Assembly: GCF_000695685.1 (NCBI RefSeq) | Contig: NZ_JFFR01000002.1 | Span: 310,001-374,000, forward strand | DNA length: 64,000 nucleotides | Origin: Vibrio fortis | GTDB taxonomy: Bacteria; Pseudomonadota; Gammaproteobacteria; Enterobacterales; Vibrionaceae | Direction: 5' to 3' | In this document: positions 25,003-34,823 of the stretch, piece after piece | Layout of the letters: each line of letters opens with the position of its first letter | How positions within the stretch are numbered: position 1 is the first letter of the stretch | The notes under the pieces: model-generated | What the model was told of the DNA's origin: nothing | Seen by the model: the letters and a program-made list of their open reading frames with translations, nothing else | Database searches by the model: none | Made by a program: the position numbers and the translations under genes

Positions 25003-25485
25003 TTAGAGTCTTCTAAAGTGCCAAAATGCTGAAGCCCAGTAAGGGTTATCCAGTCTTGAAATAATCACGCCCTTAGACGTCGAAGCATGTAAGAACTGTT
25101 TGTTGCCCAGATAAACGCCTACGTGTCTTACCTTTGGTGACGTTTTGAAAAACACCAAATCACCACTCTTAGCTTGCTCGTAAGCTATCTCAACTCCCTG
25201 TTTACTTTGATCTAGCGTTGTTCTTGGTAATGCCTGTTGGGTTGCATTGAGTACTGCAACCTGAACAAATGCCGAACAATCTATACCGTTATAGGACGTG
25301 CCGCCAAAGCTATAGGGAACACCTTGCCACTCTTTATAAACGCTCATGTACGCTTGAGTCGTTTGTTTCTCTTGTGGTGAAAGTACTTGGTTGTTTGGCG
25401 CAGGATCGTTGAAATCAGGCGACGAAGAGCATCCTACGACACCTATTATTGCGACTGATAATATAACTCTTTGAATTAATTGCAA
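25003..25485 (-). CDS. NlpC/P60-family lipoprotein (peptidoglycan endopeptidase-like)
   Basis: This is a 160-residue protein with lipobox VVGC (Cys19) followed by an NlpC/P60 domain. The catalytic triad is Cys70 (GIDCSAF), His121 (RHVGVYL) and His133 (FLHAS). Such enzymes cut gamma-D-Glu-meso-DAP or related bonds in cell wall peptides, here probably from the outer membrane. Monocistronic. Confidence 0.9.
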   Translation of the reverse strand: MQLIQRVILSVAIIGVVGCSSSPDFNDPAPNNQVLSPQEKQTTQAYMSVYKEWQGVPYSFGGTSYNGIDCSAFVQVAVLNATQQALPRTTLDQSKQGVEIAYEQAKSGDLVFFKTSPKVRHVGVYLGNKQFLHASTSKGVIISRLDNPYWASAFWHFRRL

Positions 25486-25590
25486 TCTGTAACTCTTCTG
25501 AAAAATTTATGAAATATAAGTGTCATAAATGAAACTTAGTATACCGAGCTTAGAAAGGATGCCACACACCGTACCTAAATCGGAACAACA

Positions 25591-27636
25591 ATGCCTGATA
25601 AAAATGTAACTAATCAACCCGCTCGTTTTACTTTTTCTCTCATACAAACCGTCAGCAGTATCTTCTGTGTAATCTTACTGCTTGTTGTCTTTCTATCTAT
25701 GGTCAGCATAAAAGGGGTCGAGCGAGTTGGCGGCTACTTTGAGACGCTTTCTGAACAAGTATTACCGCTTGCACTCAATAATGCCAAGCTGACACAAAAT
25801 GTACTAGAGCAAGTTAAATTATTGGGTTACAGCACTCAGTCTTCTGACCTTACACAGCTCAATTCAACCAAATCGTCAATTCAAACACTCTCCGACGACT
25901 CAAACGCTATGTTGCAAGAGTTGTTGTTAATCACGGAACATTTTCCTGACGCTATCTCACCACAGGAAAAAGAGCAGCTTCTCTCAGACATGACGCAACT
26001 ACAAGCTATGACATCTCATGTCTTAACCATGCAGATCGACATTCAAGCCAAACAGAGTGTTATCAATAAGCAAGTTGAGCCATTTCGTTATGGCGTGAGC
26101 TCTGCAGGGCCAGAAATGAGCCGCATTAGCTCTTTCTTAGCAGAAGGTAACCCAGAGTCTACGGATGCTGCGAATCGTTTCGTGTCGAGTGTAAGCGCGA
26201 TGGAAAGTTCATTCTTGATGTTGATGATGCACGAAGAGATGGATAAAGCGGAATCTGAGTATCGACAGTTGCGTAACCGCTTGGCGGGCATGAACCTCGC
26301 TTATGATGACTTTTCTGAGTGGCACCCGGATGTGAAAGATTTCACAAGCCTTGTCGCCGCATATCAGATGGTATCTGACGGATTTGAGGAACAGGGAATC
26401 ATTAAAAACATACTAGCCAGACTTGCCTTGGTAGAAGAGCAAAAGCAAGAACTTGCTCAAGTGATGGCAACTGCAAACCGAGTGATTATAAGCCTCAACA
26501 CCTTGTCTGAAGAGGCATCAAACCTGATCGACGAGAGCGAATCGGTAGTAAATAGCACGATCAGTAACATTGATAGAGTGTTACTTATTAGCGGTACAGT
26601 AATCACTATGATCATTTTGATTTCCGGGTTCGTGCTTCAACGTTGGGTTAACAAAGGGCTTAAGAACATTAAGCAGCACTTGGCGCTATTAGCTGAACAT
26701 GATTTTTCAAAGAAGTCGGAGCCTAAAGGTCCATACGAACTGCAAGTTATTACCTCAAAGCTCAACATAGTGGTGGGATCAACGGCGGAGTCGGTCAGTT
26801 CGGTGACTCGTAACTGCGAAACCCTCTATCAAACTGCCGAGGTAAGTCATGATGCAGCAGAACAAACCAACCAAAGTTTGAACGCGCAAAATGAGTCATT
26901 ACAAAATATGATTACGACGATCACTCAATTAGAGGCATCGATCAGCGAAATTGCGCGTATATCGAATGCGTCAAACGACGACGCGCAATTGGCTGAGACC
27001 GAATCGGTGAATGGCAGCCAAGTGGTCGGTCTGAACCAACAGCGATTGCATGCTCTCGAGAAAACACTCAGTGTCAATGAAGAGTCGATGGATGAACTCG
27101 ATGGTCGCGTAAAGCAGATCCGCGAAATGGTAGATATGATCAGCGGCATTGCCGAGAACACAAATTTGCTGGCACTCAATGCAGCGATTGAAGCAGCAAG
27201 AGCCGGTGAGCAAGGTCGAGGCTTCGCGGTGGTCGCAGATGAAGTCCGTAAACTGGCGAGTGGTACTTCCCAGCAAACGACCAATATCCGCAGCATGATG
27301 ACGGAGCTAATCGCAGCCGCTGATCGTTCTAAGGAGTCTGTGATTGAATCACGCAGTGAAATGGCCAACGCACTTCAAACGAGCAGTGATGTTAAGCAAG
27401 CATTCGAGAAGATTGAGGTCGCTGTTGCTCAAATCAAAGGACGTGTTGAGCAAATCATGGTGGCGACAGAAGAGCAGGCGCGTGCCACGGTTGATGTGAC
27501 ACAATCAATTACACGAGTTTCTGAGCAAGGTGAAAACACCAAGATGCAACTGGAGTCGATGATCGAAAGTTCAGAGCAGGTTGCAGATATCGCGGGGCAC
27601 CAACAAGCGATGCTACATAAGTATGTTTTGAGTTAA
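25591..27636 (+). CDS. Methyl-accepting chemotaxis protein
   Basis: This is a 681-residue receptor with two membrane segments (about 16-42 and 330-352). Between them lies a roughly 290-residue, mostly helical periplasmic domain without a clear Cache signature. A HAMP-like stretch and the cytoplasmic signalling hairpin follow. The conserved tip is [32 protein letters not shown] (in two adjoining parts) around residues 525-555. There is no C-terminal CheR-binding pentapeptide. The ligand is unknown. Confidence 0.92.
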   Translation: MPDKNVTNQPARFTFSLIQTVSSIFCVILLLVVFLSMVSIKGVERVGGYFETLSEQVLPLALNNAKLTQNVLEQVKLLGYSTQSSDLTQLNSTKSSIQTLSDDSNAMLQELLLITEHFPDAISPQEKEQLLSDMTQLQAMTSHVLTMQIDIQAKQSVINKQVEPFRYGVSSAGPEMSRISSFLAEGNPESTDAANRFVSSVSAMESSFLMLMMHEEMDKAESEYRQLRNRLAGMNLAYDDFSEWHPDVKDFTSLVAAYQMVSDGFEEQGIIKNILARLALVEEQKQELAQVMATANRVIISLNTLSEEASNLIDESESVVNSTISNIDRVLLISGTVITMIILISGFVLQRWVNKGLKNIKQHLALLAEHDFSKKSEPKGPYELQVITSKLNIVVGSTAESVSSVTRNCETLYQTAEVSHDAAEQTNQSLNAQNESLQNMITTITQLEASISEIARISNASNDDAQLAETESVNGSQVVGLNQQRLHALEKTLSVNEESMDELDGRVKQIREMVDMISGIAENTNLLALNAAIEAARAGEQGRGFAVVADEVRKLASGTSQQTTNIRSMMTELIAAADRSKESVIESRSEMANALQTSSDVKQAFEKIEVAVAQIKGRVEQIMVATEEQARATVDVTQSITRVSEQGENTKMQLESMIESSEQVADIAGHQQAMLHKYVLS

Positions 27637-27659
27637 AGCCTTTCAAGTAAGTTAAATAC

Positions 27660-28451
27660 TTAGTTCTGTTTGATGAAGGGCTGGCGCAACATTTTGTCCA
27701 ATCGTTGCTCTTTACCATCTTGGATTTCAGGAACGCCTATTTGAACTTTATCGTGTCCAAGTTGGGGCTGTGCGCGATAGGTTTTAAACCATCTATCCCA
27801 GACTGATAGAAAGAAACCGAAATTAGAGTGGGTCTCTTTTACAATCACAGAGTGGTGAACACGATGCATGTCTGGCGTCACTATCCATTTGCGCAAAACT
27901 TTGTCTATCGCCAGCGGTAGTTTAGCATTGCTGTGGTTAAACATCGCACTCGCATTCAAGACGATTTCAAAGATAACAACTGCCAGCGCAGACACGCCGA
28001 GTAACATCACCAAGCTGATCTTAATCAACATTGATAGAATCATCTCAATTGGGTGAAATCGTGTTCCTGTGGTGACGTCAATATCCAAATCAGCATGATG
28101 AACACGGTGCAAACGCCATAGTATTGGGATTCGATGAAATACCAGATGTTGTATGTAAATAGCGCAGTCCAACAATAAAACGCACAGTATCACGACCAAA
28201 GGCGTTGGAAGCGAAATCTGGTTGAACAGGCCCCACTGGTTTTGTTCGGCAATGAGCGCAGATTGGAACGCAGCAATGGGAATCAAAGTGGCGAGTAGCA
28301 CGCTATTGAGCGCCACTAGAGCAAAATTATTACCCCAACGGAACCATTTGTTCTGGGTAAGTTGCTTACGTGGAGAATACGCTTCCCATAAGGCACAGCC
28401 GACAAAAGCGGTGACAAAGCAGGCAAGGCGAAGCAAAGAGGGGTCTTGCAT
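27660..28451 (-). CDS. Sterol desaturase/fatty acid hydroxylase-like membrane protein
   Basis: This is a 263-residue protein with four or five membrane segments and the eight-His di-iron motifs of the superfamily: HLVFH, HRVHH (near residue 137) and HRVHH (near residue 195), plus further His. Members hydroxylate or desaturate lipids using O2. The ATG at 28451 has AAGGAA 5-6 nt upstream and is preferred to that at 28469. The gene is divergent from tapT. The substrate is not predictable. Confidence 0.85.
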   Translation of the reverse strand: MQDPSLLRLACFVTAFVGCALWEAYSPRKQLTQNKWFRWGNNFALVALNSVLLATLIPIAAFQSALIAEQNQWGLFNQISLPTPLVVILCVLLLDCAIYIQHLVFHRIPILWRLHRVHHADLDIDVTTGTRFHPIEMILSMLIKISLVMLLGVSALAVVIFEIVLNASAMFNHSNAKLPLAIDKVLRKWIVTPDMHRVHHSVIVKETHSNFGFFLSVWDRWFKTYRAQPQLGHDKVQIGVPEIQDGKEQRLDKMLRQPFIKQN

Positions 28452-28525
28452 AGGAATTCCTTCTATCATTATCCATTCACTCTAAGTACAATCGCACCAC
28501 TTTTCTAGAGCTATCGTTAAACACC

Positions 28526-29266
28526 ATGAGAATTCACGCTTTTCACCACCTTTATCAACATCGTTTGTCCCTCTCTACTCGACCTTTTAAAGCGCGAGGC
28601 TGTAAGGTGGTACGCTGCGCATACTGTAAGATCGAACAAGGTCACTGTATCTGTGACCATCAGCCTGATATTGAAACCAATGTCGCGACTATGTTGATCT
28701 TATCCGATAACGAAGTTCTTAAACCGAGCAATACGGGTCGACTCATTGTGGACACCGTCAAAGACAGCCACGTCTACCTTTGGCACAGAACCGAGCCAAA
28801 TCCAGAGATGCTCGCTGTCTTAAAAGACGAAAAATACCAACCGGTAATCGTGTTCCCTGAAGACTATACGGACGATAAGAACCGAGTGGTTCAAGATCTT
28901 CCATCAATGCGCGATTCAAATAAAACACTACTGCTGATCTTTATTGATGGCAGTTGGCGCGAAGCTCGTCGTATTTTCCGCCGATCAGAGTATCTGCAAC
29001 ACCTACCTGTGTTATCTATTGAGCCAGAATCAGTGTCACAATACATGATGCGCAAGTCGGACAACGAGCAGCATTTATCAACGGCAGAAGTAGCGAGTTT
29101 GGTATTGAAGCAAGCTGGTGAAGAGCAGGGCGCAAAAACACTACAAATGTGGTTTGAAGCGTTTAGAGAGAGCTACATGCTAAGTAAAACCCGCTACAAG
29201 TCGGACCAAACAAAACCTAGCTTAAATGCTTATATCGATTATTGTGAAAGTGAGACGTCGCTCTAA
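28526..29266 (+). CDS. tapT: tRNA-uridine aminocarboxypropyltransferase (DTW domain)
   Basis: This is a 246-residue DTW-domain (SPOUT-like) protein related to E. coli TapT/YfiP, which makes acp3U47 in tRNA from SAM. It has an N-terminal Cys cluster (CAYC and CICD) that may bind zinc, the region KPSNTGRLI, and the DTW-equivalent DGSWREARR. The C-terminal part has the helical STAEVASLVLKQAGE typical of the family. Confidence 0.85.
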   Translation: MRIHAFHHLYQHRLSLSTRPFKARGCKVVRCAYCKIEQGHCICDHQPDIETNVATMLILSDNEVLKPSNTGRLIVDTVKDSHVYLWHRTEPNPEMLAVLKDEKYQPVIVFPEDYTDDKNRVVQDLPSMRDSNKTLLLIFIDGSWREARRIFRRSEYLQHLPVLSIEPESVSQYMMRKSDNEQHLSTAEVASLVLKQAGEEQGAKTLQMWFEAFRESYMLSKTRYKSDQTKPSLNAYIDYCESETSL

Positions 29267-29419
29267 GCCTGACACCGCATGTGCTGACAACTTGTTCAAA
29301 CGGACCCAATCAGAGAATAAGTTTGTCATCTATCACGGTTTGTAGGGGGAGTGTTATGGATAATAACCCGCAGTGACTTTTATATTGTCCCAGATTTAGG
29401 GAAAAATTGGAGAGATTTG

Positions 29420-30328
29420 ATGTATTACGGCTTTGATGTTGGCGGCACTAAGATTGAATTTGGTGCATTCAATGAGAAACTAGAACGTGTGGCAACAGAA
29501 CGTGTGCCAACACCTACAGACTCTTACCAGCAGTTGATCGACACGATCGCTGGCCTAGTTGAGAAGTACGACAGTGAGTTCTCATGTGAAGGTAAGATCG
29601 GTCTAGGTCTACCAGGTATGGAAAACGCGGACGACGGCACAATGTTGGTTGTTAACGTTCCTGCTTCAACAGGTAAACCACTACGTAAAGACCTGGAAGC
29701 TCGTATTGGCCGTAGCGTTAAAATTGAAAACGACGCAAACTGTTTTGCACTTTCAGAAGCTTGGGATGAAGAGCTTCAAGACGAACCATCAGTAGCAGGT
29801 CTAATCCTAGGTACTGGCTTTGGTGGCGGCTTAATCTTTGATGGTAAGGTGTTCTCAGGTCGTAACCACGTTGCTGGTGAACTTGGTCATATGCGTTTAC
29901 CGCTAGATGCATGGCTTCACCTTGGTGAAAACGCACCGCTTCTAGGCTGTGGTTGTGGTAAGAAAGGTTGTTTGGATAGCTACCTATCTGGCCGTGGCTT
30001 CGAGTTAATTTACGAGCACTACTTTGGCGAGAAGAAGAAAGCTATCGACATCATCAAAGCGCACGCTGAAGGTGAAGACAAAGCAGTAGAGCATGTAGAG
30101 CGCTTCATGGAGCTTCTAGCTATCTGTTTTGCTAACTTATTTACTGCACTGGATCCACATGTAGTTGCACTGGGTGGTGGTCTATCAAACTTCGAATTGA
30201 TTTACGAAGAGATGCCAAAGCGCATTCCAAAGTACCTGCTTTCAGTTGCTAAGTGTCCGAAGATCATCAAAGCGAAACACGGCGATTCAGGCGGTGTTCG
30301 TGGCGCTGCATTCCTTAACCTTAAGTAA
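29420..30328 (+). CDS. nagK: N-acetyl-D-glucosamine kinase
   Basis: This is a 302-residue ROK-family sugar kinase with N-terminal ATP motif [12 protein letters not shown], catalytic Asp in ENDANCFA, and ROK zinc site [16 protein letters not shown] after GHMRLP. The length equals E. coli NagK. It phosphorylates GlcNAc salvaged from cell wall or chitin. The ATG at 29420 with GGAGA 7 nt upstream yields the conserved N-terminus, so the frame opening at 29351 is too long. Confidence 0.93.
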   Translation: MYYGFDVGGTKIEFGAFNEKLERVATERVPTPTDSYQQLIDTIAGLVEKYDSEFSCEGKIGLGLPGMENADDGTMLVVNVPASTGKPLRKDLEARIGRSVKIENDANCFALSEAWDEELQDEPSVAGLILGTGFGGGLIFDGKVFSGRNHVAGELGHMRLPLDAWLHLGENAPLLGCGCGKKGCLDSYLSGRGFELIYEHYFGEKKKAIDIIKAHAEGEDKAVEHVERFMELLAICFANLFTALDPHVVALGGGLSNFELIYEEMPKRIPKYLLSVAKCPKIIKAKHGDSGGVRGAAFLNLK

Positions 30329-30352
30329 TTCTTAGGTTAAATCGACGAAATG

Positions 30353-30390
30353 AAAATGCCGCAATCTCTGAAGAGGTTGCGGCATTTTTT
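30353..30390 (+). terminator. Terminator after nagK
   Basis: Stem AAAATGCCGCAA/TTGCGGCATTTT with a 13-nt loop, ending in TTTTTT. Confidence 0.9.
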
Positions 30391-30436
30391 ATTGTTTGAT
30401 GTTCAAAACGAGCAATCAGAATGAAGAAACTAAGAG

Positions 30437-30703
30437 CTACTTGTTCTTTTTACCAACACCCAAGTTTTCTTTTTGCTTCAGTGTAAGCTTTGTGAAGCCT
30501 AGCTTACGGAAGTAGTTATCTTGGTAGTTACGAACCGCTTTAGTATCTGAAATCAACTCAAGCTGTTGCTCTGTTTTTAAATACTCAGTGATGTCGATGC
30601 CTTCAGCCGCAGCAACAGCTTCTTGGATCGTGCGGTGTTGTTGTTTTGAAAACAGCAACTCTTTGTCTTCATCTTTATAGGTATACAGAATAGTACGAGC
30701 CAT
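30437..30703 (-). CDS. DUF2960-like small basic protein
   Basis: This is an 88-residue soluble protein (MARTILYTYKDEDKELLF start, Lys-rich end). The central HRTIQEAVAAAEGIDITEYL segment recalls DUF2960 proteins of Vibrio and relatives; identification is from memory and function is unknown. It is monocistronic between two terminators. Confidence 0.65.
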   Translation of the reverse strand: MARTILYTYKDEDKELLFSKQQHRTIQEAVAAAEGIDITEYLKTEQQLELISDTKAVRNYQDNYFRKLGFTKLTLKQKENLGVGKKNK

Positions 30704-30858
30704 GGTGCTCTCCAGTTGAATCTAGGATTTTCGCGAACTCTACAGAAAATCTTACACACTCTCAAGGTTAAGGCGGAATTAGTTGTTTAGTAAAGCAAAC
30801 CTAAACCGAAAATAATGGCGAAAGGTTATTATATAGGCTGTTTAATGCGTGGAGATAA

Positions 30859-30888
30859 AAAAGCGAAGCTATAAATAGCTTCGCTTTT
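30859..30888 (-). terminator. Terminator of the tup-mob-moe operon
   Basis: AAAAGCGAAGCTA, loop TAAA, TAGCTTCGCTTTT: a perfect 13-bp stem that on the minus strand runs into TTTTTTATC, just after the moeA stop. Confidence 0.92.
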
Positions 30889-30895
30889 GATGCCG

Positions 30896-32698
30896 TTAGA
30901 TACGTCCTTGAAGTGGAATAACGGTTACGGTTTCACCAACTTTAACCGTATCAACAGAAGGAGAGATCTCAATCAAGCAGTTTGCTTCGCTCATTGAACG
31001 TAGAATGCCAGAGCCTTGCTTGCCTGTTGTGCGGACTTCGAGTTGACCGTGCTCGTTCATGGAGAACACACCGCGGCTAAATTCAGTACGGCCTTGGCGA
31101 GAACGAAGTTGTTCTGTCGCAATCGCATTCGCTTTCACTGGTGTCCAGTTTGTCTGGCCTTGGAGTTTACGAATCGCTGGCTCAACAAAGTTGATAAAGG
31201 AGACCATTACCGCCACTGGGTTACCCGGTAACCCGAAGAAAGGTGTTTGCTCAATCTTACCGTAAGCAAGCGGGCGACCCGGGCGCATGTTGATACGCCA
31301 GAAGTTAATCTCACCCAACTCATCAAGAGCAAGCTTAATGTAATCAGCGTCACCAACCGACACGCCACCAGACGTTAGGACCATGTCTGTCTCTAACGCA
31401 GCAGAGTGCAGAACTTCCGTCATTTTTTTCTGGTCGTCTTCGATGATGCCGTAATCGACAATTTCACACCCTAGCTTCTGTAGCATGCCAATAATGGTGA
31501 AACGGTTTGAGTCGTAAATAGAATTCGCTTGCTGCGGAGTGCCAGGAGCTTGAACTTCATCACCGGTAGAGAAGATACCAACCTTAACTTTGCGAAGAAC
31601 AGGGCAGGTTGCAAAACCTAGCGACGCCATCATGCCCATTTCAGGTGCTTCAATGCGTGTGCCTTGCGTAAATACAGCTTGGCCAACCGATAAGTCTTCA
31701 CCCGCCATACGAACATTTTGGCCTACATCGATTTTTGCTTCAGGGAAACGAACAAAATCACCATCTTGAACCGCTTGCTCACGCATGATGACAGTATCAC
31801 CTGCAATTGGTGTTGGTGCGCCCGTCATGATTTTAACCGCTTGGCCTTTTTGAATCTCTTGGTCATAACTGTGCCCAGCGAAAACCTCAGCGACAACATG
31901 GTACTGTTCTTGGTCAAGATCGTCACCACGGATAGCGTAACCATCCATTGCTGAGTTTGTGTTTTGCGGAACGTTAATTGGAGAAACAACATCTTCAGCT
32001 AACACGCGACCATAAGCGGATTCAACCGCAACGTTTTCGCTGAGCTGTTCTGTAGTGATGCTGTCTAAGATCTTCTCTTGACCTTGTGTGACACTCAAAC
32101 CCGCTGGTGAGAAAGAGTCACAACACACTGCCGGTGCTTTCGATGGTTTTGATTGGCAACTGAGTGAGGTTGGATTGAAGTCTTTTGCGTAGTTGATAAT
32201 AAAGTCGCGAATCGATTCCAGATCATTAATAGACATTTGAGGAAGCTCAGATTCAACTTGAGTATCAGCTGCAATAGCTATGATGTTGCTGTCGTTCGAG
32301 TACAACCAAGGTTTACCAACTTCTTCGCGGTGCAGCTCTATCTTAGGAAACGCAATATTTTTACACCCTTCAACCAGAATGAGATCCAATTTGTCTGTAT
32401 CGAAGCGAGTCAGTAAGTAGTCAAAATCGGCTTCAGCTTCAGGGGTCTCAGTCATCAACACATGACGTTTTCTAGAAGATATCAGCATTTGGCCAGCACC
32501 TGCTTTGCGTAAGCGATAGCTATCTTTACCAGGCTTATCGACATCAAAATCGTGGTGCGCATGTTTGAGAACACCAATGCGCAGACCTGACTCGGTCAAC
32601 ATTGGCAGCAGAGCTTCAAGTAGAGTTGTTTTTCCAGTGCCACTGTAGGCAGCAAAGCCTAGTAGCGGAAGGTTAGGGCGTTGTTTTGAATCATTCAT
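30896..32698 (-). CDS. MobB-MoeA fusion (molybdenum cofactor insertion)
   Basis: This is a 600-residue fusion. Residues 1 to about 175 are MobB, with P-loop AAYSGTGKTTLLEALLP and the conserved LLHAHH-like region (LKHAHHDFDVDKPGKDSYR). After a Ser/Pro-rich linker, about 200-600 is MoeA: the PQNTNSAMDGYAI active-site region, TGGVSVGDADYI and the GLPGNPVAVM loop. MoeA inserts molybdate into adenylated molybdopterin; MobB is a GTP-binding adaptor for the guanine dinucleotide step. It shares one base with mobA (TAATG) and ends the operon tupA-BC-mobA-mobB/moeA. Confidence 0.92.
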   Translation of the reverse strand: MNDSKQRPNLPLLGFAAYSGTGKTTLLEALLPMLTESGLRIGVLKHAHHDFDVDKPGKDSYRLRKAGAGQMLISSRKRHVLMTETPEAEADFDYLLTRFDTDKLDLILVEGCKNIAFPKIELHREEVGKPWLYSNDSNIIAIAADTQVESELPQMSINDLESIRDFIINYAKDFNPTSLSCQSKPSKAPAVCCDSFSPAGLSVTQGQEKILDSITTEQLSENVAVESAYGRVLAEDVVSPINVPQNTNSAMDGYAIRGDDLDQEQYHVVAEVFAGHSYDQEIQKGQAVKIMTGAPTPIAGDTVIMREQAVQDGDFVRFPEAKIDVGQNVRMAGEDLSVGQAVFTQGTRIEAPEMGMMASLGFATCPVLRKVKVGIFSTGDEVQAPGTPQQANSIYDSNRFTIIGMLQKLGCEIVDYGIIEDDQKKMTEVLHSAALETDMVLTSGGVSVGDADYIKLALDELGEINFWRINMRPGRPLAYGKIEQTPFFGLPGNPVAVMVSFINFVEPAIRKLQGQTNWTPVKANAIATEQLRSRQGRTEFSRGVFSMNEHGQLEVRTTGKQGSGILRSMSEANCLIEISPSVDTVKVGETVTVIPLQGRI

Positions 32699-33282
32699 TA
32701 TTGAAGCGTACCAAATTGGGTGAGTTCTTCTGGTGTATTAAGGTTTACGAAGCAGTTTGGCGAGTCGCTAAAGTCGACAAACTCGGTAACACAATCTTTA
32801 TAGAGCAGAATGATCTTGCGATCGCCACGCTCTAGGAATGCTTCTAACCTAGGTAATACGCGCTTATGGAATAGAGTAAATACTGGCTGTTTAAATTCGC
32901 CGTCGTGAGCAACCAAAATATCGCTATCAGGGTTAACCGCAGCACAGAAACGAGCGACTAGATCTTCGTTGATTTGCGGGCTGTCACAAGGAACAAAGCC
33001 GACCCAGTCGGTGTCGGCATTTTTCAGTCCTGCATGGATGCCGCCTAGCGGTCCTGGATAATCAGGAAAGGAATCAGAAACCACAGGCGCGAAGTCTTGA
33101 TAGCGCTCTTGGTTGCGATTGGCATTAATGGTGATAGAGACGTTTTGTTGCGACAATTTGTCGATAACGTATTGAATAAGTGGACGACCGTTTAACTCGA
33201 CGAGACCTTTGTCGCGTCCACCCATTCTGCTCGCTTGTCCGCCAGCTAAGATAACCCAACTAGTTTGCGTTGGAAGCAGCAT
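32698..33282 (-). CDS. mobA: Molybdenum cofactor guanylyltransferase
   Basis: This is a 194-residue nucleotidyltransferase with the signature [16 protein letters not shown] near the N-terminus, FVPCDSP (metal-binding Asp) and the [12 protein letters not shown] region. It joins GMP to molybdopterin to give MGD, the form carried by formate dehydrogenase. The first 23 bp overlap the end of tupC, so cofactor maturation is translationally coupled to oxyanion uptake. Confidence 0.93.
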   Translation of the reverse strand: MLLPTQTSWVILAGGQASRMGGRDKGLVELNGRPLIQYVIDKLSQQNVSITINANRNQERYQDFAPVVSDSFPDYPGPLGGIHAGLKNADTDWVGFVPCDSPQINEDLVARFCAAVNPDSDILVAHDGEFKQPVFTLFHKRVLPRLEAFLERGDRKIILLYKDCVTEFVDFSDSPNCFVNLNTPEELTQFGTLQ

Positions 33283-33979
33283 AAATATTCTCTTGTGCTT
33301 TGTCTTTTTTAATAATTTGCAGCAATGGTGATTCAGTCAAAGAGTTATCTTTAATCCACCACTGCTTTTTGCATAGATCGGTCAGAGCGTTGGTTTGGTG
33401 GCTTGTTATCACCAAACTTGCGCCACGTTGAAGAAGATCTTCGGCCATAATGACCAATCTTTCAATAGATTCTTTATCTAATGATGCGCTTGGTTCGTCC
33501 ATAAGTAGGATAGAGGGTTTTAAAATCCAGGCCCTTGCCATCGCGACTCGTTGACGCTCCCCGCCAGATAGAACAGAGATGTGTTCATCGGCTAGGGTCT
33601 CTAAACCTACCATTCTCAACGCATTGATTATTTGAGCTCGCTTATCTTTTTGTGACTCTTTGTTAAAACGAATGCCATAAGCGACATTTTGATAGACAGT
33701 GCCATCAAACAAATAAGGCGTTTGATGTAGGTAGATAATGTCTTTGAATTTAGAGCGAGGGAATAGGGTACCTTTCCAACTATGATGCGCTGTTTGGATT
33801 TTTCCTGACGTCGGTTTTACTAAGCCAGATAAGATTTTCAATAGGGTCGTTTTACCGACGCCATTGTCGCCCTTTAAATAGATCGCATCGTTTGGACCGA
33901 TGGATAGTTCAGGGATATGAAAAAGAACGCGCTCTTTGTAGCGCATTGAAACTTGCTGCGTTGTTATTTTTATACTCAT
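33260..33979 (-). CDS. tupC: Tungstate-type ABC transporter ATPase (TupC-like)
   Basis: This is a 239-residue ATPase with Walker A GDNGVGKT, signature [14 protein letters not shown] and Walker [15 protein letters not shown]. It is short, without the C-terminal Mop domain of ModC, in keeping with TupC. It lies 10 bp after tupB and overlaps mobA by 23 bp. Confidence 0.88.
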   Translation of the reverse strand: MSIKITTQQVSMRYKERVLFHIPELSIGPNDAIYLKGDNGVGKTTLLKILSGLVKPTSGKIQTAHHSWKGTLFPRSKFKDIIYLHQTPYLFDGTVYQNVAYGIRFNKESQKDKRAQIINALRMVGLETLADEHISVLSGGERQRVAMARAWILKPSILLMDEPSASLDKESIERLVIMAEDLLQRGASLVITSHQTNALTDLCKKQWWIKDNSLTESPLLQIIKKDKAQENIYAASNAN

Positions 33980-33989
33980 GACAGCATTC

Positions 33990-34688
33990 CTATGTTCTTA
34001 AGTAGCCTTTTCCTCTCACACTCGAAAGGAAAAAGTTTAAAACCAGTGCCAATGCTAACAACACCATCCCCAAAGCAACGCCTTGCGCGAATGCACCTTT
34101 GTGGCTTTCCATCGCGATGGCCGTTGGGATATTCCTTGTCATGCCCATGATATTGCCACCCACCATCATCGAACAGCCAACCTCTGTAACAATGCGTGAA
34201 AAGGCAGCAATAGTCGCAGCGAGAAGTGGGAAGCGTGTTTCCCAAATCAATGTTGAGGCGATACGGAAAGTCGAAACACCCAAAGTACGAGCAGTTTCAA
34301 CGGCACGTCGGTCACTCGCTTGAAGCGCACCATGCATCATAGAGACAAGTATAGGGAAGCAGATCAGCATCTGACCGAGAATCATAGCCTTTTGGGTGAA
34401 AAGCATTTGCCAATCACCCAAAGGGCCAGAGCGAGATAACATCATGTACATTAATAGCCCAATCACGACTGTAGGGATCGCTTGTAGAGTATTAATGATA
34501 GAGAGCAAGCCCCACTTACCGGGAAACTCTGTATAGGCGAGTATAAAAGCCATGACAATTGCAGGTACGATAACCAGTGAAATTGCCGACAGAGAAACGC
34601 TGAATGACACTGCGACAATTTGCCACAGTTCGTGGTCAAAGCTCACAAGTAAGTTCAGTGCATCCAGCGTTGTTTGCCATAGGGTCAT
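33990..34688 (-). CDS. tupB: Tungstate-type ABC transporter permease (TupB-like)
   Basis: This is a 232-residue permease with five or six membrane segments and the EAA loop (AVETARTLGVSTFRI...WETRFPLL). Sequence such as RIVTEVGCSMMVGGNIMG is typical of TupB/WtpB-type oxyanion permeases. It is separated from tupA by 135 bp containing a 10-bp perfect hairpin. Confidence 0.87.
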   Translation of the reverse strand: MTLWQTTLDALNLLVSFDHELWQIVAVSFSVSLSAISLVIVPAIVMAFILAYTEFPGKWGLLSIINTLQAIPTVVIGLLMYMMLSRSGPLGDWQMLFTQKAMILGQMLICFPILVSMMHGALQASDRRAVETARTLGVSTFRIASTLIWETRFPLLAATIAAFSRIVTEVGCSMMVGGNIMGMTRNIPTAIAMESHKGAFAQGVALGMVLLALALVLNFFLSSVRGKGYLRT

Positions 34689-34774
34689 GATGTATCTCTT
34701 TTGTGCGGAGGCTCCGCATTTAGTTCCAGTATAGCTTTGTCAGTTACAGACATTGTCCGTTACGAATATCGTCT

Positions 34775-34803
34775 GTTGCGATATAAGTAGCTCATATCGC
34801 AAC
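34775..34803 (-). other. Intercistronic hairpin between tupA and tupB
   Basis: Perfect 10-bp arms GTTGCGATAT and ATATCGCAAC with a 9-nt loop. No T-run follows, so it likely protects the upstream tupA message or slows read-through, giving more binding protein than membrane parts. Confidence 0.7.
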
Positions 34804-34823
34804 TTGAGACAATTCGCAGTGTT

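Noticed and set aside
29375-29391. Formate-regulon dyad upstream of nagK
   Set aside because: Only one half (TTGTCCCAG) is present, the other half is AT-rich, and there is no sigma-54 promoter. Probably chance.
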